Assembly (NCBI GenBank): GCA_002337005.1
Contig: DDFD01000037.1
Span: 1-64,000 of the forward strand
Length of the DNA: 64,000 bases
Direction: 5' to 3'
Origin: Flavobacteriales bacterium UBA1937
GTDB taxonomy: Bacteria; Bacteroidota; Bacteroidia; Flavobacteriales; Weeksellaceae
This document shows, piece after piece, positions 8,810 to 18,362 of this stretch. Position 1 is the first letter of the stretch; every line of letters begins with the position of its first letter. The notes under the pieces are model-generated. The model worked only from the letters and a program-made list of their open reading frames with translations. It ran no database searches and had not been told where the DNA came from. The position numbers were made by a program, and so were the translations under genes.

Positions 8810-10183
8810 ATGCACAATATAGACATAGATTTTATTGAGATGACTTTGGATATTATGAAATATTCCATCAATAGAGTTACGGACAATAGTCCAGAATTAG
8901 GAAGTCCGAAAAAAGCTTCAGAACTCAAAGAATTAGTTGGCGAAACCATTACTCCCAACGGAATTTCAGGGGAAAAAGCTTTTAAAATCTGGACAGATAT
9001 TTTGTCTAAAGCCAATGTTCCTATCAATCATCCCAGAAACTTGTCTTTTGTTCCATCTGCGCCTTCCAGAGCATCTATCTTGTTTGATTTAGTTACTTCT
9101 TCTTCTAATATTCACGGTTCGTATTGGATGTTAGGTGCAGGAGGTATTTTCGCAGAAAACCAAGCTATGGAATGGATTGTATCTCTTACAGGTCTTCCAG
9201 AAGGCGCTTTTGGCGTTTTTACACCGGGTGGTTCTAGTGCTAATCTTTCGGCTATTGTAACGGCTAGAGAATTTTGGAGGAGTAAAAATTCTGAAAATAA
9301 AAACAAAAAAGGCTTAATCATTACTTCTGGTGGTGCGCATTCTTCGGTAATTATGATGGCAAAAATTACAGATACAGATGTTTACCTCATTAATAAAGAA
9401 GAAAAACTGAATGCAAAGGATGTAAGAGAAGAAATTCTGAAAATGTCTTTAGAAGACAGAAATAGACTTTTTGCCGTAATTGCAACTGCAGGAACTACCA
9501 ATGCGGGAATCATAGACGATTTAGAAGGGATTGCCAATCTTTGCAGTGAATTTGGATTGTGGTTTCACGTAGATGCAGCCTATGGTGGTGGTGCTTTGGC
9601 TTCGCCCAAAGTAAGACCGCTTTTTAATGGAATTGAAAAAGCAGATAGCATTACGATAGATCCTCACAAATGGCTGTTTACTACTTACGATTGCGGCGCA
9701 GTTTTGTACAAAAATCCAGATTTTGCTAAGGAAGCTCTTTCTCAGCACGGTTCTTATTTAGAGATTTTTCAGGATGAAGGAGCCAAAGGCTTTAATCCAT
9801 CAGATTATCAGGTACAATTAACCAGAAAATTAAGAGGCTTATCACTTTGGTTTTCGCTAGCAATGCACGGAACCGAAACTTATAGAAAAGCAGTAGAAAT
9901 TGGATTAGATTTGGCTCAAAAAGCTAAAGAATTAATAGATGCAAATCCAAATTTAGAAATGGTAAGAGAGCCAGGATTAAGCTGTGTACTCTTCCGAAGA
10001 AAAGGCTGGCAACCGCAAGATTATTACAATTGGACTTACCGAAATCATAAAGAAAACATCGCTTTGGTTACTCCAACAAAATGGCAAAAAAACAGTGAAC
10101 TAGAAACAGTTGCAAGATTTTGTTTCATTAACCCAGATACTACAGAAGAAGATTTGAAGATAATTTTAGAAACAATGAATTAA
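8810..10183 (+). CDS. Pyridoxal-phosphate-dependent decarboxylase (group II)
   Basis: 457 residues from this start. Group II PLP decarboxylase of the glutamate/aromatic amino acid type. Visible motifs are the PLP-contacting HVDAAYGG (residues 253-260), the Schiff-base motif DPHKW (K287), TPGGSSANL near 138-146 for phosphate binding, and TAGTTNAG near 227. The open frame extends to an ATG at 8744, but that part encodes the preceding terminator, so the ATG at 8810 is chosen. The substrate is not clear. A VOC-family gene follows 3 bases after the stop. Confidence 0.88.
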   Translation: MHNIDIDFIEMTLDIMKYSINRVTDNSPELGSPKKASELKELVGETITPNGISGEKAFKIWTDILSKANVPINHPRNLSFVPSAPSRASILFDLVTSSSNIHGSYWMLGAGGIFAENQAMEWIVSLTGLPEGAFGVFTPGGSSANLSAIVTAREFWRSKNSENKNKKGLIITSGGAHSSVIMMAKITDTDVYLINKEEKLNAKDVREEILKMSLEDRNRLFAVIATAGTTNAGIIDDLEGIANLCSEFGLWFHVDAAYGGGALASPKVRPLFNGIEKADSITIDPHKWLFTTYDCGAVLYKNPDFAKEALSQHGSYLEIFQDEGAKGFNPSDYQVQLTRKLRGLSLWFSLAMHGTETYRKAVEIGLDLAQKAKELIDANPNLEMVREPGLSCVLFRRKGWQPQDYYNWTYRNHKENIALVTPTKWQKNSELETVARFCFINPDTTEEDLKIILETMN

Positions 10184-10186
10184 AAT

Positions 10187-10621
10187 ATGATTACAAAACC
10201 TATTTTTCCTTGCCTTTGGTATGATGGCAAAGCAAGAGAAGCCGCAGAATTTTATTGCGAGATTTTCCCCAATTCAAAAATTCTTTCAGATAATGGAATG
10301 GTGGTAAAATTTGAACTAAACGGAAGAGAATTTATGGGATTAAATGGCGGTCCTAATTTTAAGTTTGATGAAGCAGTTTCATTTTGTATAGAATGCGAAA
10401 CTCAAGAAGAAATAGATTATTATTGGAAAAATTTATTGAAAGATGGTGGCGAAGAGAAAGTTTGCGGTTGGTTAAAAGATAAATTTGGAATGTGCTGGCA
10501 AGTCTATCCTAAGGCATTAATCAATATCATGAGTAATCCCGAAAAAGCTCCGAAAGCAGTAGCTGCATTTCAAAAAATGATTAAATTTGATTTGGAAGAA
10601 TTGTTAAAAGCAGTAGAATAA
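10187..10621 (+). CDS. VOC-family (PhnB-like) protein
   Basis: 144 residues with the PhnB/3-demethylubiquinone-type VOC fold: LWYDGKAREAAEFYCEIFPNSKI at the start, VSFCIECETQEEIDYYW in the middle, and WLKDKFGMCWQVYP near residue 95-108. The ligand or reaction is unknown for most members. It is 3 bases downstream of the PLP decarboxylase, so it is probably translated from the same mRNA. Confidence 0.85.
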   Translation: MITKPIFPCLWYDGKAREAAEFYCEIFPNSKILSDNGMVVKFELNGREFMGLNGGPNFKFDEAVSFCIECETQEEIDYYWKNLLKDGGEEKVCGWLKDKFGMCWQVYPKALINIMSNPEKAPKAVAAFQKMIKFDLEELLKAVE

Positions 10622-10624
10622 TCT

Positions 10625-10668
10625 TACCTTTGCATTACTTTGTCTAAGTTTAAAATCTTTGACAAAGT
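10625..10668 (+). promoter_or_regulatory. Promoter -7 element and palindrome upstream of the S1-domain gene
   Basis: TACCTTTG at 10625-10632 matches TAnnTTTG and begins 4 bases after the stop of the VOC gene. It is followed by an inverted repeat, ACTTTGTC (10637-10644) and GACAAAGT (10661-10668), in the short leader of the next gene. The palindrome may be an operator or an mRNA hairpin. Confidence 0.55.
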
Positions 10669-10683
10669 TTTAATAATAATACA

Positions 10684-11520
10684 ATGAAATTAGGAAAAAC
10701 TCAAACATTAAAAATAGCAGAAATCAATAATTCTGGAGCTTTTTTAGAATCAGAAAATGGAGAACGTGCTTTTTTGCCCAAAATATTTTTAGACGAAAAT
10801 GCAGAAATAGAGAATGATGTAGAAGTTTTTGTTTATCAGGATGACGACAAGTTAAAAGCTACTACAGAAATTCCAAGTGCTGAAGTAGGAGAGTTTGCGG
10901 TAATGAATTGTGTGCAGTCTTTACCAAGTGGTGCTTTTATGGATTGGGGAATTATCAAAGATTTATTTGTACCCTATAAACAGCAAAAAGGCAAAATTCT
11001 GGAAGGAAAACGCTATCTTGTTTATATTTATATTGATGAAGTTTCTGAAAGAATTACCGGAACTACCAAGTTCAAAAGAAATCAAAATTATCAAAATGTT
11101 CCCTTCAAAACAGGTGATAAAGTAGATTTAATTATTGCAGGACAATCAGAATTAGGCTGGAATGTAGTTATCAATAAAAAATATCTAGGATTAATTTATA
11201 CCTCAGATGTTTTCAAAAAACTCTATCCTTTGTCAGAAGAAATAGGCTACATCAAAACCATCAGAGAAGATGGTAAAATAGATGTTACACTTCAGAAACA
11301 AGGTTTTGTGCAAAATATAGATGAATTCAAACAAAAAATTCTAGATAAATTAGAAGAAAATTACGGACTGCTTTATCTTACTGATGATTCTTCGCCAGAG
11401 GAAATAAAGGAAGAGTTACAAATGAGCAAAAAGAACTTCAAAAAAGCAATTGGCGGTTTGTATAAAGAGAATATTATCGAAATTTTAGAAGACAAAATTA
11501 AACTTATAAACGAAGAATAA
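10684..11520 (+). CDS. S1-type RNA-binding protein, CvfB/YitL-like
   Basis: 278 residues with the CvfB arrangement: consecutive S1-like OB folds (LKIAEINNSGAFLESENGE; VMNCVQSLPSGAFMDWG; KVDLIIAGQSELGWNVVI; IGYIKTIREDGKIDV) and a C-terminal winged helix (LQMSKKNFKKAIGGLYKENII). CvfB proteins bind RNA and affect virulence or stress genes in Firmicutes; the role in Bacteroidota is not established. It is monocistronic, with its own promoter element and terminator. Confidence 0.85.
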   Translation: MKLGKTQTLKIAEINNSGAFLESENGERAFLPKIFLDENAEIENDVEVFVYQDDDKLKATTEIPSAEVGEFAVMNCVQSLPSGAFMDWGIIKDLFVPYKQQKGKILEGKRYLVYIYIDEVSERITGTTKFKRNQNYQNVPFKTGDKVDLIIAGQSELGWNVVINKKYLGLIYTSDVFKKLYPLSEEIGYIKTIREDGKIDVTLQKQGFVQNIDEFKQKILDKLEENYGLLYLTDDSSPEEIKEELQMSKKNFKKAIGGLYKENIIEILEDKIKLINEE

Positions 11521-11549
11521 AAAAGAGCAAAAATTTCTGCTCTTTTTTT
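11521..11549. terminator. Convergent terminator
   Basis: A 9-bp stem (AAAAGAGCA / TGCTCTTTT) with a T run on each strand, placed between the convergent S1-domain gene and the large secreted-protein gene. It can serve both. Confidence 0.8.
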
Positions 11550-11552
11550 AGT

Positions 11553-14500
11553 TTAATTTCTATTTTTTATCAATAATGAACCTTGAAATGTTCTTCCATC
11601 AGAAACTTTGATGATGTACCAATAAGTGCCCGAAGGAAGCGCTCTACCATTGAAATGACCATTCCATTCAAAGCTTCCATTGGTAATTGTGTGCAGAACT
11701 ATGGTGCTTTGTCTGTCTAGTATGATAATTTCAGAATTAGGGTAGTTTTCCATTCCATCAATCTTCCAAGTGTCATTAATTCCGTCACCATTAGGTGTAA
11801 AACTGTTTGAAATATTGAAAATGGTGAAATTCATTTGCCCGATGATGCAACCCATTTTTGTTCTAACAAAAACCGTGTGATTTCCGTTTCCTAAGTTTTT
11901 GAATTCATTAGAATTTTGCCAGTTGATGTTATTCAAAGAATATTCAAAATCATCACTAGAACTGAGAAGTACTTTGGCATTGTTATTAAAAATTTCAACC
12001 TTTAAAATATTAGCTAATACGGATTGTTTTACTAGGGTAGAGCTAGTATTTTCACAGTTGCTGGCATTGGTAACTTTTACTGTATAAGTTCCTTCTTTAT
12101 TTACAGAAATTTTCTGAGTTTTTTCGCCAGTATTCCAGAAGTACGAACTATAACCACTTCCTGCGTCTAATTCTACAAAAAGCCCTCTGCAATATTCTGC
12201 TTCGGTAGGCAAATTAACCACAGGTTTTGGGTTGAGCTGAAGAATGAGTTTTACGGTTTTCCAACATCCGTCTGTAGTAGAAATTTTCACATTGAAAATA
12301 TTTTGCCCAATAGTGAGATTTCTATTTTTAAAACCTGAAATTTTTTGATTGTTTTGGTCAAAATATTCAAAAATATAAGTGTTAGAATTGCTCACCAAAT
12401 TTTCTTGATATTGGGTTAAATCTTCGATTTTTGAGCTAGAGGTGGTATCATTACAAAATGCCAAATTGTAATTATTTGCAGGAAGCGAATTGGTAGTGAG
12501 AGTAACTTTTATTTCTAGTTTTTGACTTTCGCAATTGTTGAGAGTTTGAGTAGCGAAATAAGAAGTGTTATCTTGAAGTAATGTATTGTTATTTAATAGA
12601 TTACCAGTATTATCGTAAAATTGAATTGAAGTGCCAGTTATATTTAAATCTTTAATTTGTGCATTTCTGGAAGTGCAAAAATCCTGATTTTGGTTTCCTG
12701 TAGGAAGCGGTGTAGAATTTACTTTTATTAAAATAGGTAACTTGTCACTTTCACAGCCATTTATGGTCTGAGTTGCATAATAAGTAGAACCATCGACTAA
12801 AATATCAGAAGCAGATAAAACATTACCCGAAGTATCATACCATTTTATGTTTTGACCAGAAATTTGAATGTTCGAAATTTTAGGAGAATTGGTTGCGCAA
12901 AATGTCTGTTTTGAAGATGCAGTAGGTAAGGCAGGAGATGTGATAATAACTTTTTGAGTTTGGGTGAAAGTGTTTCCGTTTCCATCATCATATTTCCAAG
13001 TGATGGTGTAAGTTCCAGGAGAAAAATTTGAAATTTGATTTGTAATAGCTATTATTTTATTACCACAGCCATCAGTTGCAGTAGGAGCTGTTAATTTTGT
13101 GTTGCAATCACCTTTTATTTCTGGTAAATCAGTAACATCTGGTTTGGGGGGAGCAGGACTACCAATTACTATATTCAAGGTAAATATTCCACCACAAGTA
13201 TTTGTGCCAGTCATTCTTACAAAATATTCTCCAGAATCTGAAATTTGAGCATTTTTAATAATTGGATTTTGGTCAAATGAATGAAAATTATTAGGACCAA
13301 ACCATTCATAGGTGTCACCACCTTCAGCTTTTAATTCTAAATCTTTTCCGTTACAAATAGGGTTGTAGCTTACTTTTACATTAGACTCACAATCTGCAAA
13401 TTTTGCTACGTAAGCTGAAGCTGAATTTGTGATTTGTTTTTCTTGATGTGTACCAGGTGTAGCAAATCCATAATTGCTTAATCCAACAGTTCCAGAGAAA
13501 TAAACATATCCGAAATCATCCTTTGTTATTGTAGGTGCATATGAAACACTACCTCCATAATATGTACTCCAAACGAGATTATTAGAAGTATCAATTTTAA
13601 AAAAATATGGATAGTTAATTTTGTTTTCTAAATAAGCATTAGTTGTTGATTCTATTTTATTTGAGAAATAACCTTCAGCAGAAAAATAGGTGTTACCAAT
13701 ATTATCGATATGACTATAAAAGCCCCTTAAATTAGGGAATTGATTTTTTTGAAGAATAATATTATTAGTTAAATCAACCTTATATATAAAAGGAATATAA
13801 GTAAGACTACTAAAATATTTGTAACCACTTAGCTGAAGTATGTTACCATTTAATCTTGCATATGTAACATCGTCATCATAATCATTACCTAAATAACTAG
13901 ATTTTAATAAACTTTTTCCATCACTACTTATTTTAATATACATTGCATCTGTACCTCCATTGTTAACATTTTGAAAAGGATCAACAAGTGGCAAATTCGT
14001 AGAACGTGTAAGTCCTACAATTTCAACGCTATTGTCTTCTATATTTACAATTTTTTCTAAAGAATTGCTATTATTTTCACCTCCAAAGTAAGAGCACCAG
14101 ATGATGCCTCCATCATTTTTTCTCAATTTTGTAATTACACCGCTTAAATGTCCTCCATCATTGTTCACTATATTTTGTTCTTGATAAGCTCCTGGTGTAG
14201 CAATGCTTTGTGTAGAATTTGTTCTTCCAATTATATATAAATTATCTTTAAATACTTTTAAGTCTTTAATTTCTTTATAACCGTTTGTATAATGAAATTG
14301 AGTCCTATATATTTTTTGACCATTTGCATTTAATTTTAATAAAAAAACGTTTCTGTAATTAGTTGAAATATTATTATAAGTTTGCCAAGAATATTCAGTA
14401 CCTGAAGCATAGATATTGTAGTTTTCGTCAAAATCTAAATTTCCCCATTCATCCATATATTCATTACCATAATATGTACCCCATAATCTTTGCCCATTTT

Positions 14501-15476
14501 TATTCATTTTTGCAATAAATAAATCATAATCACCTCCAGCAAAAAATGTTTGATAAGTTCCATTAGTAGCAATGTTAGTACCACTGTTAGTATAGCCCTG
14601 TAAGTAAACATTTTGAAGTTTATCTGTTTTTATTAAAGTATAGTTAATTCTTTCACCGCCATAATACGTCCCCCAAATCCTTGTAGGTACAGGATCTATT
14701 ACTACAGTTTTTTCAAAAGAATCTTTCGGAGCTTCAAAGCCAAAAACGCCATTTTCTATTTCTTTAAATTGTACAGCAATATCAGTTTTTGAGGTTTTTT
14801 CTTCAATCCAAGAATGTGGAATGTTTTCTTGCATTTCTCCAAATCTTAGATTCATAGAGAGTTTTCCATCTTTGAGTTTGGTTTTAGCACCTTTGAATTT
14901 TAGTGTGATATCTGAGATTCTTCCACCGGGATTAACGATGAAATTATATTCTATAGATTTTGTGGTGTCTTTTGGTTTAAAGAAGACCAAATCTACATTT
15001 GGATAGATGTTTTTATATGTAATTTTTTGGTAACGGTGAACTTGGGTTACACCTTCTGGTTTATTGGGAATGTTGTAGTAATTTTCGTAGTCTGTAGATT
15101 TACCTTCAGCTATGATTTCGGGATTTTTATTGGTATTTAGAAAATCAATGTCAACTCTATGAAATTTAAATTTATAATCAAATTCTTCTTTTGGCTTTCT
15201 ATCAATAGTGCTCAAAATATCATTATTCTTTGATTTTATTTTCTTTTTTGTTTTTTCAACTTCGTAAACATCATAAGAAAATCCTTCTTTCCTAATCTGA
15301 ACGTTCAATCCACCAGAATTGAATAAATATTTTACTTTTGGGTTTAGTTTTCCGTCTTGATCTATGATTTGACCTTTATTTTCGTAAAAATAATAGTCAG
15401 ATTGATGAGTTAAATTCTTTTGAGAATAAATAAAAGTGCTTAAAAATAAAAATAAGAACAGATAAAGTTTTTTCAT
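11553..15476 (-). CDS. Very large type IX-secreted protein with SBBP repeats and gliding-type C-terminal domain
   Basis: 1307 residues. A signal peptide ends at TFIYSQ (~19). The N-terminal third starts with the ENKGQI-type domain often seen before SBBP repeats. A beta-propeller-like region (~270-720) repeats WGTYYGG-type units (IWGTYYGGERI, LWGTYYGNEY, IWCSYFGGEN, VWSTYYGGSV), typical of SBBP. Immunoglobulin-like and HYR-like segments follow (~730-1200). The C-terminal ~85 residues are a type B sorting domain (SFTPNGDGINDTW, then PSGTYWYIIKVSDG), which directs export by the type IX system. It is a cell-surface or secreted adhesin-like protein of unknown ligand. Confidence 0.88.
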   Translation of the reverse strand: MKKLYLFLFLFLSTFIYSQKNLTHQSDYYFYENKGQIIDQDGKLNPKVKYLFNSGGLNVQIRKEGFSYDVYEVEKTKKKIKSKNNDILSTIDRKPKEEFDYKFKFHRVDIDFLNTNKNPEIIAEGKSTDYENYYNIPNKPEGVTQVHRYQKITYKNIYPNVDLVFFKPKDTTKSIEYNFIVNPGGRISDITLKFKGAKTKLKDGKLSMNLRFGEMQENIPHSWIEEKTSKTDIAVQFKEIENGVFGFEAPKDSFEKTVVIDPVPTRIWGTYYGGERINYTLIKTDKLQNVYLQGYTNSGTNIATNGTYQTFFAGGDYDLFIAKMNKNGQRLWGTYYGNEYMDEWGNLDFDENYNIYASGTEYSWQTYNNISTNYRNVFLLKLNANGQKIYRTQFHYTNGYKEIKDLKVFKDNLYIIGRTNSTQSIATPGAYQEQNIVNNDGGHLSGVITKLRKNDGGIIWCSYFGGENNSNSLEKIVNIEDNSVEIVGLTRSTNLPLVDPFQNVNNGGTDAMYIKISSDGKSLLKSSYLGNDYDDDVTYARLNGNILQLSGYKYFSSLTYIPFIYKVDLTNNIILQKNQFPNLRGFYSHIDNIGNTYFSAEGYFSNKIESTTNAYLENKINYPYFFKIDTSNNLVWSTYYGGSVSYAPTITKDDFGYVYFSGTVGLSNYGFATPGTHQEKQITNSASAYVAKFADCESNVKVSYNPICNGKDLELKAEGGDTYEWFGPNNFHSFDQNPIIKNAQISDSGEYFVRMTGTNTCGGIFTLNIVIGSPAPPKPDVTDLPEIKGDCNTKLTAPTATDGCGNKIIAITNQISNFSPGTYTITWKYDDGNGNTFTQTQKVIITSPALPTASSKQTFCATNSPKISNIQISGQNIKWYDTSGNVLSASDILVDGSTYYATQTINGCESDKLPILIKVNSTPLPTGNQNQDFCTSRNAQIKDLNITGTSIQFYDNTGNLLNNNTLLQDNTSYFATQTLNNCESQKLEIKVTLTTNSLPANNYNLAFCNDTTSSSKIEDLTQYQENLVSNSNTYIFEYFDQNNQKISGFKNRNLTIGQNIFNVKISTTDGCWKTVKLILQLNPKPVVNLPTEAEYCRGLFVELDAGSGYSSYFWNTGEKTQKISVNKEGTYTVKVTNASNCENTSSTLVKQSVLANILKVEIFNNNAKVLLSSSDDFEYSLNNINWQNSNEFKNLGNGNHTVFVRTKMGCIIGQMNFTIFNISNSFTPNGDGINDTWKIDGMENYPNSEIIILDRQSTIVLHTITNGSFEWNGHFNGRALPSGTYWYIIKVSDGRTFQGSLLIKNRN

Positions 15477-15510
15477 GGTCAGATTTCAATTTTCAAAGCT
15501 AAGAAAAACT

Positions 15511-15855
15511 TTAGTTTTTCACAACCAAAACCATATCATCATCTAATAATTTATAGCCAAAATCATACACAAAGAAATATTGTGCACCATTTTTATATGT
15601 TTTTATATGAGTGATGAATCGAAAGTCAAAACCAGCCAAAGAAAGCTTATTTTTTGATGTTTTGGCTTTGTTATCTATAAAGTTTTGTTCTGAGAGTATT
15701 CTAAAATTTTTGCGCAGTTTATTATTAATATTGCGCATTAGATTGCTAGAATCTTTGTTTTGTTTGTTATTGTAAGAATTTCTACAGGCGTCATTACAGA
15801 ATTTTTTATCACTTCTGCCGATAATTTTTTCGCCACATTCTAAGCAGGTTTCCAT
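15511..15855 (-). CDS. Small zinc-ribbon protein
   Basis: 114 residues. The N-terminus has a four-cysteine zinc ribbon (CLECGEKIIGRSDKKFC, then C at NDACR; C4, C7, C20, C24 approximately). The remainder is basic with a predicted beta C-terminus ending VLVVKN. Similar small proteins are common in Flavobacteriia and have no known function. It lies 34 bases upstream of the large secreted-protein gene and on the same strand. Confidence 0.65.
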   Translation of the reverse strand: METCLECGEKIIGRSDKKFCNDACRNSYNNKQNKDSSNLMRNINNKLRKNFRILSEQNFIDNKAKTSKNKLSLAGFDFRFITHIKTYKNGAQYFFVYDFGYKLLDDDMVLVVKN

Positions 15856-15975
15856 TAGTTTTGAGTTTTTTCAAAGATAAAGAAAAAATAATATCAGTAC
15901 TCTTTTTAATTGTTTTTATAGAGATTAAATTTATGAATTTTTAAAATTGGGAATTCAAAAAAGAACCGAACGTAA

Positions 15976-16037
15976 GCAAAAACTTTTTCCATTTTTTTAA
16001 GATTATGAAAAAAATGAAAAATGGAAAAGTTTTTTGC
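15976..16037. repeat. Long imperfect hairpin
   Basis: Two 21-base arms (15976-15996 and about 16017-16037) pair with two mismatches around a ~20-base loop. Both outer ends read GCAAAAA on their own strand. There is no T tail on the minus strand, so it is not a classic terminator for the gene at 16117. It could be a degenerate small mobile repeat. The rest of 15856-16116 shows no gene. Confidence 0.55.
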
Positions 16038-16116
16038 TATTAAAAATAGTAGAGTAGTTAAAATTTGACAGAACTTCCACCTTTTAACAATACCATTTTA
16101 AATGCTGTTTTTATTT

Positions 16117-16569
16117 TTAAGCTAGACTTTCTCCAATCATTAAGTTTGTACTAAGTATTACTCTATTCCATTGGTTGATGGTAATAATAGCCATAATTAT
16201 ATCAGCAATTTGGGTTTCACTAAAAAATTGCAAAGCATTTGTGTAAGTTTCGTCTGACAGTCCTTTTTGATGGATTAAAGTTATCTCTTCTGTCATAGCC
16301 AATACCACTTTTTCTTCTTCAGTAAAAATGGTTCCAGCTTCTTTCCAAGCATTCAATAAAAATATTCGCTGATTGGTTTCTCCATTTTTAATTGCGTCTT
16401 GAGTATGCATGTTTAAACAAAACGCACATTTATTAATCTGAGAAGCACGAATTTTGATAAGTTCTTTGTTTGTTTTTGTTATAGAACTTTGTGCTAGATA
16501 AGTTTCTAAACTAATCATAGCTTTTAGAGCATTTGGAGCTACTGTTTTGATGTTAAATCTTTTTTGCAT
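16117..16569 (-). CDS. Carboxymuconolactone decarboxylase family (AhpD-like) protein
   Basis: 150 residues. The AhpD-fold signature is present: KIRASQINKCAFCLNMHTQDA with the CxxC pair (CAFC) and following histidine, near residues 45-60. Such proteins act as alkylhydroperoxidase-like reductases, or as lactone decarboxylases. A Crp-family regulator lies 65 bases upstream on the same strand, and the gap contains a perfect palindrome, so this is the likely target of that regulator. Confidence 0.88.
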   Translation of the reverse strand: MQKRFNIKTVAPNALKAMISLETYLAQSSITKTNKELIKIRASQINKCAFCLNMHTQDAIKNGETNQRIFLLNAWKEAGTIFTEEEKVVLAMTEEITLIHQKGLSDETYTNALQFFSETQIADIIMAIITINQWNRVILSTNLMIGESLA

Positions 16570-16598
16570 TTTAATATTTTTTAATTGTTCTATGCAAA

Positions 16599-16639
16599 AT
16601 TGAAAAAACTTGAATTGAAAAAACTTAAACTAGTTTAAG
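16599..16639 (-). promoter_or_regulatory. Operator-like palindrome and direct repeats between regulator and target
   Basis: CTTAAACTAGTTTAAG at 16624-16639 is a perfect 16-bp palindrome that overlaps the stop codon of the Crp-family gene. Next to it, ATTGAAAAAACTT occurs twice, at 16599-16611 and 16614-16626. The palindrome length fits a dimeric Crp/Fnr-type binding site. That the adjacent regulator binds it is an inference. Confidence 0.55.
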
Positions 16640-17210
16640 AAATGCGTTTCTTCCGAATTTCACTTAAATACTCTGGAGTAAATCCTAAATATGAAGCTAG
16701 TAAATACTGGGGAATGCGTTGTACGAACTCAGGATACCTTTTAATGGATTGAAAATAGAATTCCTCTTTGCTGAGCGAGTAGAGGTATTTAAAACGCATC
16801 TGAGCTGCTGCGTAAGCTCTTTGGTAAACAAAACGAAAATAGCGTTCCATTTTTGGGAAAGTATTTAATAGCTTTTCCTGATTTTGTTTTGTGATGTAAA
16901 GGATTGTAGATTTTTCTACAGTTTGAATAAAAAATTCAGATGGAGTTTTGTGCTCGTAAGCTATGTTATCAGTTAGCCACCAAGTTTCAATAGCAAATTC
17001 TGTTGTTTGTTCTATTCCTTTATCATTGATATAAAACTTACGCAATAAGCCTGTTATTACAAAATAATAATATTTACAAATTTGTCCTTCCTCTAACAGG
17101 TTTTCTTTCTTGGCCAAATCTTTAGTACTAAAGAATTTGATAATTTCTTCAAATTCATCATCAGAAATTTTTACGAATTTGTCTATATGTTTTTTGAATG
17201 TTAGGGACAT
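16635..17210 (-). CDS. Crp/Fnr-family transcriptional regulator
   Basis: 191 residues. The N-terminal cyclic-nucleotide-binding-like beta roll spans ~1-120 (KENLLEEGQICKYYYFVITGLLRKFY). The C-terminal helix-turn-helix is reduced (VQRIPQYLLASYLGFTPEYLSEIRKKR, ~165-190). The usual PRExSR-type phosphate-binding cassette is not evident, as in many Bacteroidota homologues that may not bind cAMP. It lies immediately left of the cassette array: its leader starts after the outermost attC-like site (a). It probably regulates the AhpD-like gene downstream. Confidence 0.85.
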   Translation of the reverse strand: MSLTFKKHIDKFVKISDDEFEEIIKFFSTKDLAKKENLLEEGQICKYYYFVITGLLRKFYINDKGIEQTTEFAIETWWLTDNIAYEHKTPSEFFIQTVEKSTILYITKQNQEKLLNTFPKMERYFRFVYQRAYAAAQMRFKYLYSLSKEEFYFQSIKRYPEFVQRIPQYLLASYLGFTPEYLSEIRKKRIS

Positions 17211-17242
17211 TTTATTATTGTAAATGAGGTATTGATTAAATT

Positions 17243-17431
17243 GTAGCTAACGAAAAAGTTCAGGCAATCGCAGAACAGATGTTCAAGATTAGACCAAAGG
17301 GTAACCAATTTGATTTCCGTGTTTGTAAATTTAAGAAAAATACAAATGCGGTTCCGTATTTGGCGGGATAAAATTACAAAATTTCAGCCTTGCATTTTAG
17401 CCCGCATCAAGCCAAACTGATGCTAGCGACA
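17243..17431 (-). repeat. attC-like site a (end of cassette 6)
   Basis: The outer boxes are TAGCTAAC at the left and TGCTAGCGACA at the right. Inner arms are weakly complementary (GTTCAGGCAATCGCAG against CCCGCATCAAGCCAAAC). The right box should pair with the cassette start ATTAGCGG but has changed to GCTAGCG, so this end looks degenerate. It is the outermost site of the array. Confidence 0.6.
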
Positions 17432-17444
17432 GTATTTTTATACT

Positions 17445-18341
17445 TCATTTTTTTCGCTTTTCGTCATTACTTAACTTATCGGCTTCAAGAATTTCTATGA
17501 CCTTTTGAATATATGTATCTGTATCAATACCTGATAAATCAATTTTGTTTGCAATTAAATTGTCAAGAATATTGACATTTAAAATATTGTAATCTTTCTC
17601 AATAGTTGAACTTAAAATCTTATTTTTATAATCATTTAAATTGTACAATCCGTTAGAATTTTGCAACATTACTCGTCGAAATGTTTCAGAATTTAAATCT
17701 TGCGTTAAAATCTCTTCATAAGGTGCTTCAAGAATATATTTGAAATGCTTTTCAACTTTGTCTTTTAAGTTTTGCAATTTTTCATCAACAACTTCTAACA
17801 GTGCTGAAACACGAAATAGGTCTCTGTTAATAGCTTTGGGAATATTTTCTTCACGTTTGTAAAAGAGAGAATGAGAAGTTTCTGCCCAAATGTGTTCTGA
17901 AATGGTTCTCACTTGAATCTCAGCCCTTTTGTTTTGGTGATTTTCCCAATCAGGAGTTTTTACCCATTCATCCTTTATTTTTAAAATTAAATGAATTGAG
18001 CTATAGCCAAATTTGTCTGGACTTTGGTTTGATTTTGTTGGGTCATTTAATAATTCAAATTCTGTTGTCAGTACTTCTACAACTTTGTCTTTGAATTCTG
18101 GAAAAAGTAATACAATTCTAATTCCAACTAAATCGTTTAACTCAGTTATTGATTTTTTTATTTCAAACCTTTCTGATGTGAACTTTTCGTTTATTGAATC
18201 TAATGATTTAAGTCTTCCATATACTTCAAACGCTGTCGGAATATTATTTTTTACAAGGATTTTTTCAACTACTCTTTTAAATTCGTTTAAAAAGTCTTTG
18301 TAGTCATCAATGATTTTTGAATATTCTACTGTGAGGTCCAT
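17445..18341 (-). CDS. RelA/SpoT-domain nucleotide pyrophosphokinase (cassette 6)
   Basis: 298 residues, a single-domain synthetase with a helical C-terminal tail and no hydrolase or ACT domain. Motifs are ELNDLVGIRIV (residues ~67-77), FGYSSIHLIL (~111-120) and AEIQVRTISEHIWAETSH (~140-157), the synthetase signature that transfers pyrophosphate from ATP. Related stand-alone proteins make (p)ppGpp, make (p)ppApp, or pyrophosphorylate tRNA as toxins (CapRel/toxSAS group). Which applies here is not visible, and no separate antitoxin ORF is seen within the cassette. The start gives a 28-base leader from the cassette edge, and the stop lies 14 bases from site a. Confidence 0.85.
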   Translation of the reverse strand: MDLTVEYSKIIDDYKDFLNEFKRVVEKILVKNNIPTAFEVYGRLKSLDSINEKFTSERFEIKKSITELNDLVGIRIVLLFPEFKDKVVEVLTTEFELLNDPTKSNQSPDKFGYSSIHLILKIKDEWVKTPDWENHQNKRAEIQVRTISEHIWAETSHSLFYKREENIPKAINRDLFRVSALLEVVDEKLQNLKDKVEKHFKYILEAPYEEILTQDLNSETFRRVMLQNSNGLYNLNDYKNKILSSTIEKDYNILNVNILDNLIANKIDLSGIDTDTYIQKVIEILEADKLSNDEKRKK

Positions 18342-18362
18342 AATGTGGGTTTTATAATATTT

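Noticed and set aside
16117..17210. Crp regulator and AhpD-like gene as a seventh cassette
   Set aside because: The left box of site a (TAGCTAAC) has no matching partner box downstream of 16117, so the array seems to end at site a.
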